Of a DNA stretch of 64,000 nucleotides, positions 37,658-48,378 are shown one piece after another. The notes beneath the pieces were generated by a model. The model searched no databases, was not told the origin of the DNA, and saw nothing but the letters and a program-made list of their open reading frames with translations. The stretch is from Desmodesmus armatus (taxonomy: Eukaryota; Chlorophyta; Chlorophyceae; Sphaeropleales; Scenedesmaceae), in contig VIIQ02000555.1 of the NCBI GenBank assembly GCA_007449985.2, forward strand, positions 434,001 through 498,000, read 5' to 3'. A program made the translations under genes and the position numbers. The stretch's first letter is position 1. Each line of letters starts with the position of its first letter.

Positions 37658-38814
37658 CCAGCAGGCAAAGTGCAACACTCCGTTGTCCTTGTTGATGTGC
37701 TGGTGATCTGGAAAAGTGCCGTGGAGAGTTGGTTCCAGCAGTACTTCAAAAGAGCTGATGCAGTGAAAGTCAAGAATCACAATTGATACACGGCCAACCT
37801 CTGCTTGTTACAATTGGCACCAAGAAACATGCTTGCACCGCAAATAGTAGCGACCTTCAACACCCTGAGTTAGTCACGACCTTCCACACTATAAGAGGTG
37901 CAGCATGACCAAAAAGTCGAACACCTGAAACGGAACAAAATAAGAATAGCAGCACCCAAACCCTCCTGACAAGCAAGTAGATGGCAGCACAGAAAGTGCC
38001 ACTGCTGATGACATCTGTTGGGCACCAAACATAGGCAGTCACGATCACGTGCTGCAGCAGCTGACACTGGTGCAGCTATGCATGGCCTCACCACAGGCCA
38101 TGATCCTCACTTCTAGCCCTGCATAAGCTGCAGAGCCAACACCACCCCCTCCCAACTGGTGCATGTGCAGCATGCCCCCCATCCCCATCCCTGATAGTAC
38201 ATGTACAGCCTGCCAGCTGCTAGGGCAATGGCCACAGCTAGGGCGGCAGGAACGGCCTACCTAAATTCAGGCAAACAGAAACTTCCTATGCGCAATGATG
38301 GGACCTGGTGGAGTGATGCAGGTCAACTTGCACAGCTGAGACATGCAACACCTCAAACAGGAAAGAGATGCAGGGCTGTGGAGAGGCACGACCCAATGCT
38401 GTTACGAAGCAGCTGTTGACAGCAACAAAGCGTGCAACGCGAAACAAGAAGCTGCACCATGGCAGGCAGCATGGCACAGGTGGGGGTGACCTGTGGGGGT
38501 GACCTTCTGCCGAAGTGTCATCCCTAATTGTGTCACCTTGTCTGCCCATCACCCATGGTGCACAAGCCATAGATAGATGCAGCCACACCCATGGGCCACA
38601 CATGCACACAAGGAGAATGGCATATGTGCAACATCCAGCAACATCAACTGATGCTTGTGTATGCCATGCGGCAGTGAGCGTGCATGCAACACTGCCACCA
38701 CATCACCTTGCCAGCACAGCTGGTCCTTGAACCACCACCATCCCACAGTCAACCACTAGTCATACCCAACACCTGCCAACCACGGGCACTGCAAGTCTGC
38801 CGCTGGCAGCCAGC
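37658..38814. other. intergenic between the convergent SCFD2-like and lipase genes
   Basis: 1.16 kb at the 3' ends of two convergent genes, so it should hold both 3' UTRs. No exon, RNA gene or repeat recognised; only short scattered open frames. Confidence 0.5.
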
Positions 38815-40852
38815 CTACAGGATCAGGGACTGCTTGTCAGCATGGCCGACATCAAAGCGGTCGAAGGCGCCCTCGTTGTCCATGCGCTGGGCAAACTTGT
38901 AGCCAAGCAGAATCATCTTCTTGAACTCCCTGCAGCAACAGACCACACAAGGCGGTTAGTCATTGCTCTGCTGCAGGATTCCCTCACACACTTCCTGACG
39001 TTGCTGCCAAGCTGCTGTGCACACAACGAACAATGAACTCAACATGTGCTTGATTGATTAGTAAAGCGTACATGTCACAAAACGAGTTCCAAGGGCATGC
39101 ATAGCATATGCAGCAATCGCCAATGTACCACACTGTCCACCACTCACTTGTACTCCTTCACCGACAGCATGTCCATGCGGCCATTGCGGATGATATTGGG
39201 GTCCTGTAGGGAGCAGCAGCACACAGAATGTCGGTTACATCACCACCCCCGCACATGCGTGCTACAGTCACCATGCAGAGTGCCATGCAGTGTGCCATCA
39301 AGTGTGTGCCACCATGCAGTGTGCCATCAAGTTCCAAGCTAGCTGCTGTAGGCTAGGTTACAACCGATGCAGCATGTACAGTGGAAAACAGCAACCGTCC
39401 GATGGCAGTATACACCAGTCAAGGTGAACTCAGCAGCACTACCACCATGTTGACTCACGTCAAAGTAGTCAAACACCACGGCATCTCCGCCGCACTGCAG
39501 CAGGTCGCAGTTGACACCAGCAAAGAAGTCGGGGAAGCTGCCGTCCACACACTGCACGCCACGGCAGTCACGGCTGACCTTCCAGTCCTGCAGGTCAGCA
39601 GCAGCAGCACAGACACCGAGACAAGTGAGCAGTGTGCCTGGCATAAGTCTGTCTGGCATACTGACTTGTGCTGCCGCAGAGACAACACAAATGCTGTGTT
39701 GTCTCTGCCACAACAATGCCCAAACCAGCACCTCGCACACGTCTCCTATCTACAGCTGTCTGCTGGGCAGGCAGTGCTGAACGTGCCCATCCATCATCCA
39801 ACCCAGGCAGAACCAATTTCACTCTGCATGCCCACCAGACCTGCCTCCCTGTCCTTCTCAGACTCGCGCCACACCATTCACTCGCCCCACCCACTCGCAC
39901 CACTCACCAGGAACATGGGCACGTGTGCGCTGGCCATGGCCACATTGACGAGGTCGTTCTTGTCCTGGAACTCTGAGATGGACAGCTGGTTGCAGAAGGG
40001 TAGCTGTGTCACCACGATCCCAACCTGGCCGCTGCAGCGCTCCGCTGCATCTGCAGGCAGCAGGTCGTGCAGCCACTGCTCCACCAGGCTGCCCCAGGTG
40101 CCCATCAGACCCAGTGGCCGCTCCCAGATGTTGTGCTTGAGGGACAGAGCATAGGCTGTCTCCAGGACCTGCTCTGGGTGCACCTCGCAGGCAGACAGCA
40201 CTGCTGCAAAGCCACCGCCAGAGGCACCAACCATGGGGACCTTCGACAGGTGGAACTTATTCATCAGGTACTGCATGGCACCCAGCTGCCAGAAGAAGTA
40301 GACGCCGCTGCCTGCCCAGCTGATGCGCAGCTTGGGCTTGGCTGTGGTTGACTGGGCGGGGCTGATGGGTGCAGGCGGGGCAGCTGCAGCAAGGCAAAGG
40401 CAGCATGGATACTGGTCAGCACGGGCGGTTGATGGCGGTTGTGCTTGCATGCATATGTATGCATGCAGGGGATGCAGCAGTAGGTTGTGCACGAGATTGC
40501 TGCAGTAGTTGCCTGCCACAAGCACACAACAACAGCCAGGCAGCTGCAGCCCGCATTGCTGTCACCACTTTGATCGGCGGATGCTTCAAGACCCCTCCCA
40601 GTCTCCCTCACCTGGGCGAGCCAGTTGCTGCCTTGGAGGCAGCAACAACCCAGTGCTGGCATCCTCCTGAAAGGTGGGCTGACGCTGCAGCCCGGCGATG
40701 CGTGCAGCAACAGGGGAAGTGGTTGCTGCTGATGGTGTCCTGCTCTTGGGGGCTGCTGCGTGCGCGACGCGCGTTGGCACAAACAGGCTGCCAACATCAA
40801 CACACTCTGCAGAGAGCTTGCTCCCAGATCCCACGCCTCCCTGGCTAAGCAT
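38815..40852 (-). CDS. patatin-like phospholipase/lipase
   Basis: Five exons in phase: 40852-40612 (ATG), 40383-39908, 39587-39459, 39203-39148, 38929-38815 (TAG); 338 aa. Patatin-like enzymes hydrolyse acyl esters of glycerolipids with a Ser-Asp dyad. Seen here: a glycine-rich oxyanion segment (SWAGSGVYFFWQLGAM, ~102-117) like that of PNPLA lipases, the G-x-S-x-G nucleophile motif V-G-A-S-G-G-G with Ser135, and the dyad motif V-D-G-S with Asp254. The N-terminal ~95 residues lack a domain, are basic and Ser/Ala-rich, and could be an organelle-targeting peptide; I cannot decide chloroplast or mitochondrion. The end (FDRFDVGHADKQSL) is not recognised. It is divergent from RCL1. The exact substrate is unknown. 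Confidence 0.85.
39269..39332. repeat. short imperfect tandem repeat in a lipase intron
   Basis: Copies of accatgcagtgtgccatcaag and shortened variants lie head to tail in the intron between exons 3 and 4 of the minus-strand lipase gene. No role is evident. Confidence 0.7.
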
Positions 40853-41555
40853 CCTGCGAGGACAAAGTGAGTGTGTTCAACGAGTAGGACTATTGCGTGT
40901 ATGAGAACGTTCCAATCAGGTAAGCTGTCAAATCGTTGCAGGGGAGCTCTTAAAGCCGGTGCATCAGCAAAAAAGGCATATGCTGTGCCTGGGTTCCTGT
41001 CCCTACACTAGTAGCACTAGACCATCTACTACAAACGCTGGCACAACGCATGCAGGGCACCAATGCCCCTCACCTGTCTTGTTAACGTTCCACCGCCTCA
41101 CAAACAGGACTGTAGGACTGTGCTCCTTGCTCACGCTCCGTTCGCTGACCTGCTGTTGGTGAGATCGCCGAAGCTATTTAGGGAAGGCAATGTGCAGAGA
41201 GAGCAGGGAGAAGCACCCGATTGGCTGGAGGTGTTCGTGACACAACAACACTTTAGAAATGCGAACTCCTCAAATATTAGGGCTTGCGAGTTGACAGACT
41301 TTGGAATGCCCAAGAAGAGCAAGTTTGATGACGTCGGAAGGGTCGAAAAGAGCAGATAAAGAATGAGTAGCTGTTTTTGGTCGTGTCTTCTGCTTTGACG
41401 GTGTGCATGAGTGCAAGGGCAAGGAAACTCAGCCAGCACATATCCCTTCTTTTTGTGTTCTTGCTCCGTTGTTTAGTGCATTTATAAGCCTATAAGCCTG
41501 TAAGATCACCTTCCGGTACCTTTGGATCAAGCACGCTCAACATCCACCAGCAGCA

Positions 41556-41590
<35 letters not shown>

Positions 41591-41620
41591 CGGCCAGCAA
41601 GTCGCTCTGCAGGCAACATC
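40853..41620. promoter_or_regulatory. putative bidirectional promoter of the lipase and RCL1
   Basis: 768 bp lie between the start codons of two divergent genes. The middle part (about 41150-41500) is more AT-rich than either gene, as expected of a promoter. The RCL1 side ends in an AGC triplet repeat (41548-41590) within the 5' leader; the RCL1 frame is open through it but has no ATG before 41621. No defined operator found. Confidence 0.5.
41548..41590 (+). repeat. AGC triplet repeat in the RCL1 leader
   Basis: Fourteen near-perfect AGC/CAG units lie 30-70 bases upstream of the RCL1 ATG. The RCL1 frame reads through them as poly-Ser, but there is no in-frame ATG, so they are likely 5' UTR. 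Confidence 0.85.
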
Positions 41621-44596
41621 ATGCTGCGGTTTCGTGGCTGCCAGCACTTCCGGCAGCGACTGCTGCTTTCCACATTGTCAGGCAAGGCCATGCGCATAGA
41701 CGACATCCGTGCAAACGACCAAAGCCCAGGGCTGCGTGATTATGAAGCCTCACTGCTGCGCTTGTTGGAGAAGCTGACAAATGGCTGCTTGGTGGAAATC
41801 AACGAGACAGGTGGGGCTGACTGTAGAGTAACTGCAGTGTTGCTTTTGCCTGTATAGCTTGGTAGGCTGGGTGGGCGCCGTCGGCTGACTCTCCCAGCCT
41901 AGCCGTGCAAGCAGCAGGCAGCAACACTATCAAGGCACAGGTCCCGCATGTTCTGCATGCAGCGGCTGCTTTACACTGTACGCATAGCACAAGCAACACC
42001 CAGCGGCCAGCCTGCGCACTACTTAGGCAAGCTTGCAGCCTTCACAACAGGCTGTACAACAGCTGTTGTACCAGCAGCTGCTGGTGCTGCGCACCAACAT
42101 CACCTCTACTGCTCCAGACGCGACAGCCACGCACACACACATGTAACACGATCATGTGCCGGGCAGCACAATACGGCATCAAGTGTGTGCACAAGCTGGG
42201 AAACATGTGTCAAGCATGAGGCTAACTGCATCCTGTGCATCGCATCATGTACGCAATCGAACGTGCCCGCGGTGTCATGCTGGTGTGGCCCTGCAGGCAC
42301 CAGCCTTCGCTACAAGCCTGGTGTGATTGTGTGTGGCGGCGGTCTGGTGCACGACTGCGGCACAAGCAGAGCCATCGGCTACTTCTTGGAAGCTCTTGTG
42401 CTCCTCGCACTGTTTGCAAAGAAGGTGCGCCCCACACTCGATACCCAGTTGCTGGCAAATCTGGCCAAACTACAGCACTTATCACACAGCGTGTGCAAAA
42501 AGCGGACTAATCCTCAATCTGCTCGCCAAATGTCATCAGTTGTGGTGTCTGCCTCACCCACCCGCAACTGCTCACTCCCTTTGTGCCCCTGCTCCCCTCA
42601 CTGTGTCGCCCTCATCCTGGTGTCACCCCGCCCCCACTGACTCCCCCCCCCCCCCGCCTTTGCCCTGCCGGCTGTCCTCTGCAGCCGCTATCCATCACGC
42701 TCAAGGGCATTACTAATGATGCAGTGGACCCCTCCATAGACACCTGGCGCACAGTGGCGCTGCCGCTGCTGCGCAAAGCTGGCGGCCTGGATGAGTCATC
42801 AGCGGGGGGCAGCTTAGAGCTGCGGGTGGTGAAGCGGGGGGCGCGGCCGCTGGGGGGCGGTGAGGTGCAGCTGCGGGTGCCGCTGGTGCGGCAGCTGCCG
42901 CGCGTGGTGATGACGGATGAGGGCATGGTGAAGCGCGTGAGAGGCATCTCTTACTCCATGAAGGTGGGATGAGCATGTTTTGGGGGGAGGAGGTGTGGGG
43001 GTGTTGAGGGGGCTGGGGTCACATGAGGTTGTTGGGGGTAGTGTGTGAGGGACAGCTTGGACCAACCTGTCCCTGACACACCAACCTCAACAGCCCCGGG
43101 TGACCCCATCCCAGTCCATTCCATGCCTGTGCGTAACAGTACAGTCACAGTGCAGTGAAGCGTCTGCCGTTCTTGGAGCAGTTAGGGTAGAAGCATACTT
43201 TGCAGGAAGCCAGTGGGGGGAGGGGGGGCAGAATGTAAGGAGCTGCAGTGGTATGCGCACCGTTTTTGTGAGCGTAACAGTGAAAGCAGTGCAATTTAGG
43301 GGGCTGTGGAATGCATTGCCAACTTGTTGCAGTCACCCACCGGAAGAGAGGCTGGCCTGATGCCATTGGGGCTCACTGTTGTTGCTTGCACAGGTGCCGC
43401 CGCAAAACACCAACCGCATGGTGGATGCTGCGCGAGGTGTGCTGAACCAGCTGCTGGCCGATGTGTACATCTTCACAGACGCCATGTCTGGTGCTGCTGC
43501 TGGGGCCAGCCCTGGGTATGGCCTCACACTCGTGGCAGAAACCACAACGGGCTGCCTGGTCAGCGCTGAGGCCGCTGCTACACAGGTGGGCATGCATTTT
43601 TGGTGATTGCATTTTTTGTGATTGCACATGCATTTTTGGTGATTGCATGCCGCCATGGGGCTGCGGGCTGAGTGATTGCAGCACTAGTCACTTGTCCCCT
43701 CACACCAGTACCACCAGCTCTGTACGTGACCTGCCTACTATCCAGTACACACAGTGCCATTTGCATAAGCTCTTCCCCTTTGAGGTGGTGCCTGGGGGTG
43801 GCAAGAAGGGGGGGAGGGGGGAGGGGGGGAAGGGAAGGGAAGGGGGGGGGGAGGGGCTGGTGCGGCTGACTCCTGACTTTTTGACATTAAGCAGGTACTG
43901 GGGTAGTTCACTGATGTATGGTTGTGTGCACGGCGCTGCTGCAGGGTGCCCGTGATGCTGCTGCTGCTGACGCTGCCGAGCCGCTGGTGGTGCCTGAGGA
44001 CATAGGTCGTGCTGCTGCTCAGCTGCTGCTGGAGGAGGTGTCGCGAGGTGGCGTCACTGACGGCACACACCAGGGCCTGCTGCTGCTCATGGCTGCACTG
44101 GGGCCAGAGGAGATGAACGAGGTGAGCCCTTGGGATGAGTCAGGACAGGTGGAGTCCTTGGGGTGAGGCAGCAGCAGAGGCTATGTTGGGTGTTTTGTCT
44201 GCCGGTGTGCTGCTGCTGGGGGGTGAGGGGCATCGCTGTGTTTTGCCGTGATGCCGTGTTGTTGGAGCGTTCTGCATCAAGCTCATCTGCGTAATAATTT
44301 TCAAAGTCAGGCAGGCAGGCAGGCTTGCTGGTGTAGTAACCCTGACCACTGGGTTGAGCCCGCCATCACTCCAGCTGCATCCTGGCTGCCGAAGCAAGTG
44401 GTGTGCTGTGTGCTGCTGCCATGTATCTTTGCAGGTGCGGTTAGGTCCGCTGACGCCGTATGCAGTGCGCACTTTGCGTCACATACGTGAGTTCCTCAAT
44501 GTCCAGTTCAGCATGCGCACAGACCAGCAGAGTGGCACCATCTTCCTCAGCTGTGTGGGCTCAGGGCTCAAGAACCTCAACCGCAAGGTTACGTAA
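41621..44596 (+). CDS. RCL1: RNA 3'-terminal phosphate cyclase-like protein RCL1
   Basis: Six exons in phase: 41621-41810, 42297-42424, 42685-42963, 43394-43585, 43945-44121, 44435-44596 (TAA); 375 aa, against 373 in human. RCL1 is a nucleolar protein that joins Bms1 in the small-subunit processome and is needed for 18S rRNA maturation. It belongs to the RNA cyclase fold but is reported to lack cyclase activity. The full family pattern is present: FRQRLLLSTLSGK, GLRDYEASLLRLLEKLTNG, SLRYKPGVIVCGG, HDCGTSRAIGYFLE, ITLKGITNDAVDPSID, VKRVRGISYSMKVPPQNTNR, DVYIFTDAMSG, GYGLTLVAETTTG, PEDIGRAAAQLLLEEV, LGPLTPYAVRTLRHI. The intron before exon 5 carries a long G-rich tract. Confidence 0.95.
43594..43648 (+). 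repeat. three-copy tandem repeat in an RCL1 intron
   Basis: Three copies of about 17 bases of the type gcatttttggtgattgc follow each other just after the donor of the fourth intron. Confidence 0.8.
43808..43857 (+). repeat. G-rich tract in an RCL1 intron
   Basis: About 50 bases made almost only of G with single A breaks, including many runs of four or more G, on the transcribed-RNA-like strand of RCL1 intron 4. The pattern satisfies the usual quadruplex rule of four close G-runs. Confidence 0.85.
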
Positions 44597-45478
44597 TGCT
44601 CCAGTCTTTGTGGCTGGGAGGGTGTTGCACTGCCTGGTGGCTGCTGTGCAGATATCTGCAAGCTGCTTGGGGGATGTTTGGTTGCAATTGCTAGTTGGCT
44701 GCGGCGCTGCCACGTGGCTTGTACAGGCTGCGAAGCCTGTATTCCCTGCATCTGGGTGGGCTGTTGTATTGTGCTTTGTTTGTGCGGCCTGTGAGGCCAC
44801 CTGCTGCACACTGTTGTTGGCATGCTGCGCCCATGCACCGGTTGTTGGCTGTGTGAGACAGGGGTTTTGTGTTGTGTGACTCCGAGCTTTGGGCTGTAGA
44901 CAGTTCCAGGGTGGCTGTCTGTAGCTGCAGCTGGCGCAACCAGACAATCAGGTCTGCAAAGTAACGTGCACCCTGACACTTGGACATACAGGCACTTTAT
45001 GGGCAATATCTTGAGTGGTGCTTACCCGACAGGTTGGGGAACTGTCTCTGAACGGGATCCACAGGCTTGATGACTGTTCATGTGCATGGCCCGAGTAGCA
45101 GCAGCATGAAAGCATGTTTCATGGACTCAGGTTATCAAAAAGGGGAAATCATAAGCAACCAGCTATTTTGACGAGCAACGACACCCCCCTACATCGCGGC
45201 CACGTCGCTCTCCCGCTCCCGCCCAACGGGAAGTTGTAGCGAGTTGGTCCGTTGGGCGTCGATTGTGCTGCAAAAACTCATCAAAAACACTTTGTTCTGC
45301 CTCGTGTGAGCTTTATCACAGAAAACAGACATCTCACTGCAGCACCAAGCACTACAATTGCCCAGGGCTGCACCCAGCAGCATTACTGTGCTAAGAAAAA
45401 GGCTCAAAGCACAACTTTACCATCCATCACACTTTGAGTTTCCCAACCAGCTCATATGTAAAGCCCTGGTCAGGTATC
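44597..45478. other. intergenic between RCL1 and the protease
   Basis: Holds the RCL1 3' UTR and the protease promoter and leader. No exon found. The notable element is a perfect 10-bp inverted repeat at 45220-45258, described separately. Confidence 0.5.
45220..45258. promoter_or_regulatory. perfect inverted repeat upstream of the protease
   Basis: cgcccaacgg (45220-45229) and ccgttgggcg (45249-45258) are exact reverse complements separated by 19 bases, about 220 bases before the protease ATG. As DNA it could bind a dimeric factor; as RNA it would form a 10-bp GC-rich hairpin in the leader. Confidence 0.5.
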
Positions 45479-48378
45479 ATGCAGCCATGGCTGGCCTGTG
45501 CCGTGCTGATGGTGCTGGCCTGCAGCAGCAATGCACAGCAAACAGAGGCACTCACACAGCAGGCGCAGCTGCCAAGCCTCACGACCCCTCAGGATTCACC
45601 AAACACCGTCATCCAGCACCAACTCATAGACATGGAGGCCATCAGGCGGGGTGTGCATGCAGTTCGTATGGAGGTCGAGGTCGCCCTTGCTGACCCACCC
45701 AAGGCTTTTGAGCTCTACCTTTCCAAGTTCAAAGCACTAGCAGCACCCAGGGGCCATCCCCTACCAGGAGGCCCTTCAGACAGCAGGACCCACGCTGAGA
45801 GGCTGCGTATCTTTGAGGCCAATCTGCAGAAGGTTGCAGCCAGGAATGCTGCAAGCGGCAGTGCAGTGCTGGCATATGGCATCACGCCTTTCATGCACCT
45901 GACGCAGGATGAGTATGAAAGGTTGTACCTGGGGGCGCAAGACACCAAAAAGGAGGAACCAGAGCCTCTGCTTACAGTGACGTGGACTGCTGACAGTGGG
46001 GTTGTGTCAAGAAGGCTGTTGGGGTACACGCAGACACCTGCACTGCCGTCTTTGCCGCCCATGGCAGCTCCTGCACCAGCCGCGGCAGCAGAGCCGCTAC
46101 TCAGCTCGGACACACTGCAAGGTCCTACTGACACGCCTAGCCATGAAAGCAGCAGCATCAACAGTGGCGGTAGCAGAGGCGACAGCGCCAACAGTATCGG
46201 TGGCAACAGCACCAGTAGCAGCAGTGGGAATAGCACAAGCAGTAGCAGCAGCAATAGTGACAGCAGACAAAGCAGCAACAGCAGCGTCACCATCGATGAT
46301 GGAGCCATGGAGGTGGCAGCACCCCAAGCACCAGCAGCAGGGGTACCAGCACGGCCCACACCGCCCGCACAGCGGCTGCCTGCAGCACATCAGTACAATC
46401 AAATTCCTGCTGCAGTGGCCAGGCCCCCTGCAGCCCTGCCCACCCTGCCATATAACCCTGAGCTGGGTGCAGGGGGGTGCTCAGCACAGCGCAGCTACCC
46501 ATTCAACGATGTGGCGCCACCTGCTGATGGTGTGAACTGGTGAGCGCAGTGTGGATGCAACAGCAGCCTGGTGCCTGCATAACTGAGTTCAAGTGGGGAT
46601 CGACTTTGGCAGCTGCTTTGGGAACCGTAATGGCAGCAGCGGGGGTGCGCAGGTGCAACACAGCTACAGAACTGCATCATGTTCAGTACAGACAATACAG
46701 TTGACACACCATACCACAGCTGCCTGCAGCTCCAACGTAACTGTGCAATTCCAGCAGTACTTTGCGGTATGACATCATTAATAATTGTGTATGTCATGCG
46801 TTGTGTGTGTCAGGATGCTGTCTGGTGGCACCACCCCTGTGAAGGACCAGGGCCTGTGTGGCTCCTGTGTGGCCTTTGCCACCACAGCACTGGCAGAGTT
46901 CATGCACATGCGCAAGTACGGCACCACAAACACAACCACAGACCTCTCAGAGCAGGTGAGGCGGGCAGCCACAGCAGATGCAGTAGGCCAGGGAGCTGCT
47001 TGCATCTACTGACTGCATAGCAGCCCTCAACAAGCAGCACCACCTGCCCTGCTCAAGCACACCTGTGTTGCTGCCAGTGGTTCAGGTCTCAAATCCTGGG
47101 CCAGTTGTGGGCCCAAGGGCCCGTAACATTCATTCCAAAGCCCCTGTTGACTGGTGGTTTTGCATCATGTGCCCTTCCTGTCAGGGCACTTTACGTGCCC
47201 TTCGCTTGCCCTTCACGTGCTCTTCCTGTGCTCTTCCTGTGCCCTTCATGTGCCCCTCCTGTCAGGACTTACTGGACTGCACCCTGGGAGATGGCTGCCA
47301 GGGTCAATACTCCACAGCCTACATCAACCTCATAAGCTGCAGTGGGATAGCAGTGGAGGGTGCTGAGCCTTACAGGGCTGTGGACGGTGGCACAGATCAC
47401 TGCAAGCCCCACAGAAGGTGTGACTGGTGCAGCGCCATTGGGCACTGAATTGCAGCATTTGTCTGGAGCTACAGAGGGGCTCCTGATGACTGAATTGCTG
47501 AGGTGGACTTGGTAGCAGGGTTGATGGCTTGCCTGATAAGCTTGCCCGGCATCTCCACCATTGGTGATGTGTGGACAGCGGTACTGAATCAGTCAGCTGG
47601 TGGTAGGGTGTCTGCATTGCCTGATATCTCCAAGATACATGGCTCATGTTTGCTGATGTGCTGCCGTTGCTGCTGCTGTACGAATCGTGCAGGTACAGTG
47701 GCATGTCGCATGGCCAGGGCGGTGAGTGGAGCAGCTGGGGGTACAACAGTCAAACGGTTGATTCCAAAAACACCATGGGTGTAGCCACAAAAATTCTGCG
47801 TATTCTCAGGGGTCATCCAGGCCAGCCAGCTGCTTTGCTACTGCCTTCACAGGGAATCTGATTTCAGATGCACACAACTGCAACCACATGCACAACCCTG
47901 TTGGCTGGCAGCACAATTCAAAATGCCCCACCACGCTCCTCCACCCTATGACATGCCTCCATTGGATCTGCCTGCACTGGTGTGTGTCCCTCTATCTCTT
48001 CCTCCAGGTGGCTGGGCAGCCTTCGTCAATTCCCCTGACACATTGGCCCAAGCAGTGTCCCAGGCACCAGCCCTCGTCACCCTGGATGCAACAGAATGGG
48101 CCCTGTATGCAGGCGGCATCCTTGGCTGCAACACCCCAGGCAAGGCCATGAACCATGCAGTAGCCGTTGTGGGCTATGTCAATGCTGTGGCTCAGCCAAA
48201 CGGCGAGCTCTGGGACTTTTTCATCGTGCGCAACAGCTTTGGTAGCTGGTGGGGTGGTGGGAACGGGCCCTATGCTGGGCATGTGTTGATTCGCAAGGGG
48301 TGCAATGCCACGGTAGGGTCAACGGGCGGCCCGTCAGGGCTGCACATGCTGGAAGGGTCTGTGCCCCTGTATGGCTGA
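45479..48378 (+). CDS. secreted papain-family (C1A) cysteine protease with long linker
   Basis: Five exons in phase: 45479-46539, 46814-46955, 47266-47417, 47693-47721 (29-nt microexon), 48008-48378 (TGA); 584 aa. ATG 45479 starts a clear signal peptide (residues 1-20), pointing to vacuole/lysosome or secretion. Residues ~75-150 look like the I29 inhibitory prodomain (FELYLSKFKAL, LRIFEANLQKV, YGITPFMHLTQDEYERL). A ~190-residue Ser/Asn/Pro-rich linker follows. The catalytic domain has Q366 and C372 (PVKDQGLCGSC), the LSEQDLLDC block, H511 (MNHAVAVVGY) and N537 (VRNSFGSWWG). Unusual points are Val373 where papain has Trp26, and Phe after the catalytic Asn-Ser where Trp is usual. The linker is far longer than in typical papains. 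The intron 2 acceptor is duplicated upstream. Confidence 0.88.
47168..47265 (+). repeat. pyrimidine-rich tandem repeat with a duplicated splice acceptor
   Basis: Degenerate units of 10-12 bases (tgtgcccttcc type) fill the end of protease intron 2. The acceptor-like block cttcctgtcagg occurs in near-identical form at about 47173-47185 and again at the real boundary (about 47255-47266). The stretch between the two acceptors (47185-47265) is 81 bases with no stop in the protease frame. Confidence 0.75.

Noticed and set aside
45715..46359. 214-codon minus-strand frame with poly-Leu that looks like a membrane protein
   Set aside because: Antisense of the Ser/Asn-rich protease linker; the Leu runs are reverse-read AGC/CAG codons.
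47571..47700. possible additional protease exon before the 29-nt exon
   Set aside because: No acceptor and donor pair keeps the phase, and the papain fold needs no extra segment here.
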